The translations under genes and the position numbers were made by a program. From Roseburia_D yibonii (lineage in GTDB: Bacteria > Bacillota > Clostridia > Lachnospirales > Lachnospiraceae), in the NCBI RefSeq assembly GCF_014297335.1, contig NZ_JACOQH010000010.1, forward strand, positions 1-64,000: a DNA stretch of 64,000 bases. The letters are read 5' to 3'. Shown here one piece after another: positions 59,467 to 64,000 of the stretch. Below the pieces are notes generated by a model, which was given only the letters and a program-made list of their open reading frames with translations, had not been told where the DNA came from and searched no databases. The stretch's first letter is position 1, and each line of letters opens with the position of its first letter.

Positions 59467-60237
59467 CTATTCGTTTATGATCGCGCGGATTTCTTCTCCG
59501 AGGTGTCCGTTATCCGCGACAATGTTATTGATCGTGCTGGTTAGCCGGATCGGATTTCCCTCGTAATCGGTCACATCCCCGCCCGCTTCTCTGATGAGGA
59601 GCAGCCCTGCCGCGTAATCCCATATTTTTAAATTCCGCTCAAAATACGCCTCTGTGCTGCCTTCTGCCACATGCGCGAGGTCAAACGCCGCCGAACCGCT
59701 TCTTCTGATATCCTCACACTGTAAAAAGATCTTTTGAAACACGGCAAAATTGTCTGCGGCATATTCATGATAATACGGACTGGTTCCGACAGCGATCAGG
59801 CTGTGGGAAAGCTCCTTCACGGGGCTTACATGGATCGGCACGCCGTTCTTATACGCGCCTTTTCCCGCCTCAGCACAGTAAAGCTCCTCCGTGTACGGAT
59901 GATAGATGATCCCGAGTACGATCTCACCTTCGCTTGCAAGCGCCACCGACACCACGCTCTGGCGGTAGTGATGGATCAGATTGGTCGTTCCGTCAACCGG
60001 ATCTACGATCCACATCCTGCCTGATACCTGCTCGCCCGCATAGCTCTCTTCCCCGAGAAATCCGATATCCGGATACATTTTTTTTAATTCCTCCGCCAGA
60101 AATTTCTGCACACCGTCATCGACCTGTGTCGCGTAATCCGCCAGTCCCTTGACACGGATATTTCCCACCGCCTCCCTGTCCCGGAAAAACGGTTTTGTCC
60201 GCTTTACGACTTCTATAATCTTTTCTGTTTCAACCAT
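59467..60237 (-). CDS. Inositol monophosphatase family protein
   Basis: 256 residues from the ATG at 60237, preceded by AGAAGGAAAGGG. Metal-dependent phosphatase motifs: GFLGEESYAGE, WIVDPVDGTTNLIH (metal-binding DPxDGT) and the C-terminal IWDYAAGLLLIREAGGDVTD. Substrate could be inositol-1-phosphate, fructose-1,6-bisphosphate, NADP or 3'-phosphoadenosine phosphate; sequence alone does not decide. Confidence 0.9.
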   Translation of the reverse strand: MVETEKIIEVVKRTKPFFRDREAVGNIRVKGLADYATQVDDGVQKFLAEELKKMYPDIGFLGEESYAGEQVSGRMWIVDPVDGTTNLIHHYRQSVVSVALASEGEIVLGIIYHPYTEELYCAEAGKGAYKNGVPIHVSPVKELSHSLIAVGTSPYYHEYAADNFAVFQKIFLQCEDIRRSGSAAFDLAHVAEGSTEAYFERNLKIWDYAAGLLLIREAGGDVTDYEGNPIRLTSTINNIVADNGHLGEEIRAIINE

Positions 60238-60309
60238 ATCCCTTTCCTTCTCACTTTTCTTTTTTACGACAGAGACGCGATGCATTCCGCTTAAGATCCG
60301 CAGTCATCT

Positions 60310-60657
60310 CTACAGATAGCGCACCGACATGCTCCCATCCGGCGCGACCGCAAAAGCCACCCCCGCATGCGGCATGAGCCCGTCTGTGTACGGCGGCACA
60401 TCCGGGACATCGGTAAAATACGTTTTTGTCCCGTACGCATGAAGCATCGAAAGGACTCCCGGTGCCGCACTCTCATAGCGTCTGTCGCTGGATGCACTGA
60501 TTATAGCATACTTCGGCGCAACTGCGCCAAGAAGTTCCTCATCCAGTGCGTTTGCCTGCCCGTGATGCCCCACCTTGAACGTCTCTGCACGGAGCGCTTC
60601 CCTGCGCATCTGATATCCCGTAACCTGCGTATCGGCCGGCGCATCCCAAAACGGAAG
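60310..60657 (-). pseudogene. 3' remnant of metallo-beta-lactamase-fold (ComEC-like) gene
   Basis: About 115 codons without a proper start. FKVGHHGQANALDEELLGAV and PKYAIISASSDRRYESAAPG match the C-terminal half of ComEC-type MBL hydrolases (KVGHHGS...S). The N-terminal HxHxDH half is absent. Upstream the sequence changes into an ABC permease in another frame near 60655. Confidence 0.75.
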
Positions 60658-60977
60658 CGCTTTCTCGCCAGGATATATGCCGTTGCAAGTCCAAACGATA
60701 GCGACAGCACAAGCGCCGCGACCGCGTTGATCAGACTGTTTTTTAACGCCGTGTCAAATCCCTTTTCCACGAAAAGCTGTCTGTAATGTGAAAATGTCAC
60801 GTTTTTTATCGGAAATACCATTCCGCTCTGGATATCCTCCGTCGGGCTGATGGATGTTTTTACCAGCCAGCAGATGGGAAACAGCGTGATAAAAAGCACT
60901 GCCGCAAGAATGATTCCCTTTAAGAGAAAGAAACCTCTCTTTTTCCATTTTACCAGATTCTTTCTTTTTCCCGACAT
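60655..60977 (-). pseudogene. 5' remnant of a sugar ABC transporter permease (MalG type)
   Basis: About 108 codons: KGIILAAVLFITLFPICWLV (membrane segment 1), KTSISPTEDIQSG, NVTFSHYRQLFVEKGFDTAL and LKNSLINAVAALVLSLSFGL are the start of a MalG-type permease. The EAA loop and the remaining membrane segments are missing; it breaks into the MBL remnant in another frame. It begins right behind the cbi operon terminator with no ribosome site, so its own 5' flank is also lost. A two-sided deletion scar. Confidence 0.75.
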
Positions 60978-60983
60978 GAAGGT

Positions 60984-61020
60984 AAAAAAAAGCCGGTCAG
61001 AAGTTCTTCTTCTAACCGAC
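60984..61020 (-). terminator. cbi operon terminator
   Basis: Minus-strand stem GTCGGTTAGAAG (61009-61020) with CTTCTGACCGGC (60992-61003), then TTTTTTTT. It overlaps the end of cbiG. Confidence 0.92.
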
Positions 61021-62091
61021 TGCTGCCCGTATTTTTGCAACCGCAAGCGTGATCCCGTCCCGCGCCTGCTTTTTCAATATCAGTTCTCCTCCGCCGTAGG
61101 ATTCACAGCCCGCGAGTGCCGACCGCTCACAGACATTATCCACACCGACTGTCTTTTTTACAAAATCCGAGGACGCAAACGCACCGGATATCTGTTTCAA
61201 AACCTCTGCGGAAAACGTGTGATAGGGAACTGCCTGATGCGCTGCCCATCCCACGATACCCGCTTCCTCCTTTTTCCGGTCAATGGAAAAAATCCCGGCA
61301 ACATCTTCTTCCGTAATGCCAAGCGCATCCAGTTTTTCCCGGATAAATGCCGCAATCTCGTTCTCCGTCTTTCCCCTTTTGCAGCCGATCCCAAGTACAT
61401 ATTCCTTTGGCTTTAGCGGAAGTACCGCGTAGGCAAGCGCCTCTTTTTCTGTGGATATCACAAGGTCTGTCTGTCCATCCGGTGGATAAGTCTCCTGCGC
61501 GAACTCCTCCGGCAGTTCTTTAAGCAGCCCCCGAAACTTTGGTGCCACAGAGACTGTGACCGTCTCCTCCTCTAAGACTTTTTCCGAGATTTTCGCGATC
61601 CCCCGGCGGTCCAAAATTACAAGCGCATGATCCCGCGCAAATACATCCACCGCAAATTTTCCATTCACATCCGTTGCCGTTGTGATCACCGCAGTCGCAG
61701 AAAGCCGTGACGCGAGACGCTCCGCGATCTCATTTGCGCCTCCGACATGCCCGGATAAGATCGGGATCACATACTGTCCGCACTCATCCACGACAAGCAC
61801 CGGACTGTCCTTTAATTTGTCGCGCACTGCGCCCGCGATCGCGCGCACCGCGATTCCACACGCCCCGACAAAGATCAGCACGTTTTTTTGTTCAAACTGC
61901 TCACCTGCCCACTCCGCCAGCGGTTTTTTTAGGGAACAGATCCCATGTGCATCCAGATATTCTCTTTCGGTCTCTCCCGCTTTTTTCTGACCGGTATAAA
62001 GCCGGATCTCGTCATCCGCACTTAGCACATCCCGGATTTTTTCCGACAGCGCACGCCCTTTTTTTGTAAAGCTGATGACCGCCGTCCTCAT
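61012..62091 (-). CDS. cbiG: Cobalt-precorrin-5A hydrolase
   Basis: 359 residues: N-terminal CbiG_N domain (GACGIAVRAIAGAVRDKL; DECGQYVIPILSGHVGGANE) and C-terminal CbiG_C domain (VLGIGCKRGKTENEIAAFI; CERSALAGCESYGGGELIL). It opens the delta-lactone ring of cobalt-precorrin-5A, releasing acetaldehyde, in the anaerobic B12 route. It overlaps cbiF by 4 nt. Confidence 0.95.
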   Translation of the reverse strand: MRTAVISFTKKGRALSEKIRDVLSADDEIRLYTGQKKAGETEREYLDAHGICSLKKPLAEWAGEQFEQKNVLIFVGACGIAVRAIAGAVRDKLKDSPVLVVDECGQYVIPILSGHVGGANEIAERLASRLSATAVITTATDVNGKFAVDVFARDHALVILDRRGIAKISEKVLEEETVTVSVAPKFRGLLKELPEEFAQETYPPDGQTDLVISTEKEALAYAVLPLKPKEYVLGIGCKRGKTENEIAAFIREKLDALGITEEDVAGIFSIDRKKEEAGIVGWAAHQAVPYHTFSAEVLKQISGAFASSDFVKKTVGVDNVCERSALAGCESYGGGELILKKQARDGITLAVAKIRAAVG

Positions 62092-62846
62092 GATCTCTTC
62101 CTCCGAAATTCCGTCTCAAAATCCGGGTCATACAGCTTTGAGCGCTCATAGCTCCGATGCGCGACCGCCTCTCCGACGAGGACGAGCGCAGTCTTTGTGA
62201 TATTGTGTACACGCGCGGTCTCTTCCAGTTCTGCCAGCGTACAAAGGTATGCTTCCTCCTCCGGCCAGGTCGCCTTGTATACAAGAGCCGCAGGCGTATC
62301 CGCCGGATAGCCGCCGGTGACAAGCCGCTCTGTGAGCTCCCCGAGTCTTCCGGTGCTCAGATAGATCGCCATGGATGCTCCATGTGCAGCAAAGCTCTCG
62401 ATGCTCTCTCTCTCCGGAACCGGCGTTTTTCCCGCCATCCGCGTGATGATAAGCGACTGCGAGATCCCCGGAAGCGTGTATTCCAGATTTAAGGACGCCG
62501 CCGCGCCAAAGCACGCGCTGACGCCCGGACAGCTCTCATAGGAAATCCCCTTTTCATCGAGGATGTCCATCTGCTCCCGCACCGCTCCGTAAATACTCGG
62601 TTCCCCTGTGTGCAGACGCACGGTCATCTTCTGTTCCTGTTCCGCCCGCTCCATCACGGCAATGACTTCCTCCAACGTCATGGTCGCGCTGTTAAAAATT
62701 TCACAATCCTTCTTCGCATAAGAAAGAAGTTCTGGATTGACCAGCGAACCTGCATAAATGATGACGTCCGCCTGTTCCAGATAGCGCCTGCCGCGCACCG
62801 TGATGAGATCCGGCGCACCGGTTCCCGCTCCCACAAAATAAACCAT
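62088..62846 (-). CDS. cbiF: Cobalt-precorrin-4 C11-methyltransferase
   Basis: 252 residues. Tetrapyrrole methylase fold: VYFVGAGTGAPDLITVRG near the start, RLHTGEPSIYGAVREQM (substrate/SAM loop), and SACFGAAASLNLEYTLPGIS. The end is in the CbiF/CobM style (TALVLVGEAV). It methylates C11 of cobalt-precorrin-4. One nt separates it from cbiD. Confidence 0.94.
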   Translation of the reverse strand: MVYFVGAGTGAPDLITVRGRRYLEQADVIIYAGSLVNPELLSYAKKDCEIFNSATMTLEEVIAVMERAEQEQKMTVRLHTGEPSIYGAVREQMDILDEKGISYESCPGVSACFGAAASLNLEYTLPGISQSLIITRMAGKTPVPERESIESFAAHGASMAIYLSTGRLGELTERLVTGGYPADTPAALVYKATWPEEEAYLCTLAELEETARVHNITKTALVLVGEAVAHRSYERSKLYDPDFETEFRRKRS

Positions 62847-62847
62847 A

Positions 62848-64000
62848 TCAGCCTTCTCCTTTCATGATCGCCAATCCCTGCTGTTTGATCGAAACAAGCA
62901 GTTCATGCGCATGCTCACTCGCCGCAAGCTCTCCAAATTCATTGGAATATAAAATACATTCGATCTCCATTTTCCCGGCGGCGCGCTTATTTAAGTAAAA
63001 ACAGATCTTTTCCATGACACGGCGCATGACTGCTTCCAGTTTTTCCGCATCTTTCAGAAAAGCGAGTGCTTCCTCCGTCGTCACACAGCCCAGGATCTTC
63101 CTTGCCAGATCTGCCTGCACATCTTCCATAAGCGCCGCAGCCGCGAGCAGCTCCATCCGGCAGTCCGCCTCCCTCGAATGGGTATTCATGATCCCGCCCG
63201 AGACTTTGATGAGTTTGCCGATATGACCGGTCATGAGCATGTGCGTAAATCCGTACTCCACCGCCATGTCGATCGTCTGTCCGATGAAATTGCTGCACTT
63301 GACACTGCGGTCAAGATCGTAATCATACGTCCGTTTCATAAAATCCAACCCGTAGTTTCCCGGCGAAACCGCGACTAACTGCTCTCCAAGCGCCCGGTGC
63401 TGCCTTAGTTCCACGCGGATCGTATCAAGCAGTGCCTGTGCGCTCATCGGTTCCACAATGCCGCTTGTTCCAAGGATGGAAATGCCTCCAACGATCCCCA
63501 GTCTCGGATTGAACGTGCTTTTTGCAAGCTCCTCGCCACCCGGCACTGAGATCTCCACCGCAAGCGCTCCATGGAAATCCAATGCCACACAAACCTCACA
63601 CACCTCTTTTTCGATCATCTCTCTCGGCACATGGTTGATCGCCGCGTTTCCTATCGGCTGATCCAGCCCGGGACGGGTCACACGGCCAACGCCGCTTCCT
63701 CCGTCGATCGTGATCACAGGCTCTTTTTCCCGCACGTGCTCACTTTGATCCTCCGCGTTTATACCGTCCTGAAACGAGACTGCCGCATAGATGAGTGCCC
63801 CGGTCGTGACATCCGGGTCATCCCCGCCATCCTTTTGCACGGCGCACGAGACTTTCGTCTCCCCACGCACCGGATCACAGATCTTCGCGTGATAGAGGAT
63901 GCCTTTCGGCGTTTCGATCGTGATCTCTTTTTTCTCTTTTCCCGTTAAAAGCATATATGCTGCTGCCTTTGCCGCCGCAGCCGCACAGCTTCCCGTTGTG
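62848..64000 (-). CDS. cbiD: Cobalt-precorrin-5B C1-methyltransferase (5' end off window)
   Basis: At least 384 residues; the frame stays open to the right edge, where it reads TTGSCAAAAAKAAAYMLLTG, the N-terminal CbiD signature (usually preceded by RRGFTTG). An internal ATG at 63954 is not the start. Other motifs: GGSGVGRVTRPGLDQPIG, PREMIEKEV and LGILGTSGIVEPMS-like GGISILGTSGIVEPMS. It methylates C1 in the anaerobic corrin pathway. First visible gene of cbiD-cbiF-cbiG. Confidence 0.96.
   Translation of the reverse strand, partial: TTGSCAAAAAKAAAYMLLTGKEKKEITIETPKGILYHAKICDPVRGETKVSCAVQKDGGDDPDVTTGALIYAAVSFQDGINAEDQSEHVREKEPVITIDGGSGVGRVTRPGLDQPIGNAAINHVPREMIEKEVCEVCVALDFHGALAVEISVPGGEELAKSTFNPRLGIVGGISILGTSGIVEPMSAQALLDTIRVELRQHRALGEQLVAVSPGNYGLDFMKRTYDYDLDRSVKCSNFIGQTIDMAVEYGFTHMLMTGHIGKLIKVSGGIMNTHSREADCRMELLAAAALMEDVQADLARKILGCVTTEEALAFLKDAEKLEAVMRRVMEKICFYLNKRAAGKMEIECILYSNEFGELAASEHAHELLVSIKQQGLAIMKGEG

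Noticed and set aside
60501..61046. A 181-residue ORF as an intact permease
   Set aside because: Similarity stops near residue 130; the remainder is the MBL remnant out of frame, and the EAA loop is absent.

Overview
The window is typical low-to-mid GC Firmicutes chromosome, most likely from an anaerobic gut Lachnospiraceae (Roseburia/Agathobacter/Butyrivibrio-like). The evidence is the 5' end of a 16S rRNA gene at the left edge, consensus TTGACA/TATAAT promoters and strong AGGAGG ribosome sites, Firmicutes/Lachnospiraceae families (DUF5711, DUF6062, DUF951, DUF1858, MecA, SpmB), split transketolase subunits and anaerobic (CbiD/F/G) corrin synthesis. Species cannot be fixed from sequence reading alone.

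Layout. 1-516: 16S rRNA 5' end with two tandem rrn promoters, reading left. 517-5864: CvpA/DUF5711 pair, a LysM membrane protein and a two-subunit transketolase. 5867-11474: recR, ybaB, dnaX and pfkA, with an inserted convergent DUF6062/Rpn-nuclease pair separating recR from ybaB. 11655-13147: tRNA-Ser(CGA) and a MATE exporter. 13240-22366: a galactan-use locus: sugar ABC importer without its own ATPase, an unrecognised 616-residue cytoplasmic protein, a zinc-ribbon protein, an intracellular GH53 galactanase and a secreted lipoprotein GH53. Both promoters carry the same LacI-type operator. 22619-26494: sua5, a phosphatase-fold protein that has lost its catalytic residues, upp, dCMP deaminase and galM.

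26566-29571 holds an agr-like quorum-sensing locus that has decayed: an agrB fragment fused to the tail of an ABC exporter, next to an intact LytTR regulator and GHKL kinase. 29787-33467: CwlD-like amidase, HD hydrolase, GH18 protein and a small protein. 33510-37868: a Ser/Thr kinase that appears to start at ATT, its ParA-like partner, MecA, a DUF1858 redox protein, a 56-residue 2[4Fe-4S] ferredoxin and a MerR-type regulator. 38039-41890: gdpP-rplI-dnaB. 42020-48155: a BcsA/PilZ synthase operon with AlgI/AlgJ-type acetylation genes, resembling acetylated-cellulose operons. 48356-53239: an ABC importer plus a PHP-domain hydrolase. 53247-58560: Lgt-like protein, rpsF-ssb-rpsR, DUF951, a sirtuin, a small HExxH membrane protein and a ketopantoate-reductase-like protein. 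58662-61020: initiator tRNA, SpmB, an inositol-monophosphatase-family protein and a chimeric scrap of a sugar permease and a metallo-beta-lactamase-fold gene. 61012-64000: cbiG, cbiF and cbiD, the last running off the right edge.

How it works together: the galactan locus implies extracellular clipping of beta-1,4-galactan, import of galacto-oligosaccharides, intracellular breakdown and galactose entry to metabolism (galM, pfkA). Housekeeping replication and translation clusters are interspersed with accessory islands, and two of these (agr and permease/MBL) show clear deletion scars. No CRISPR array, prophage or intact insertion sequence was seen.
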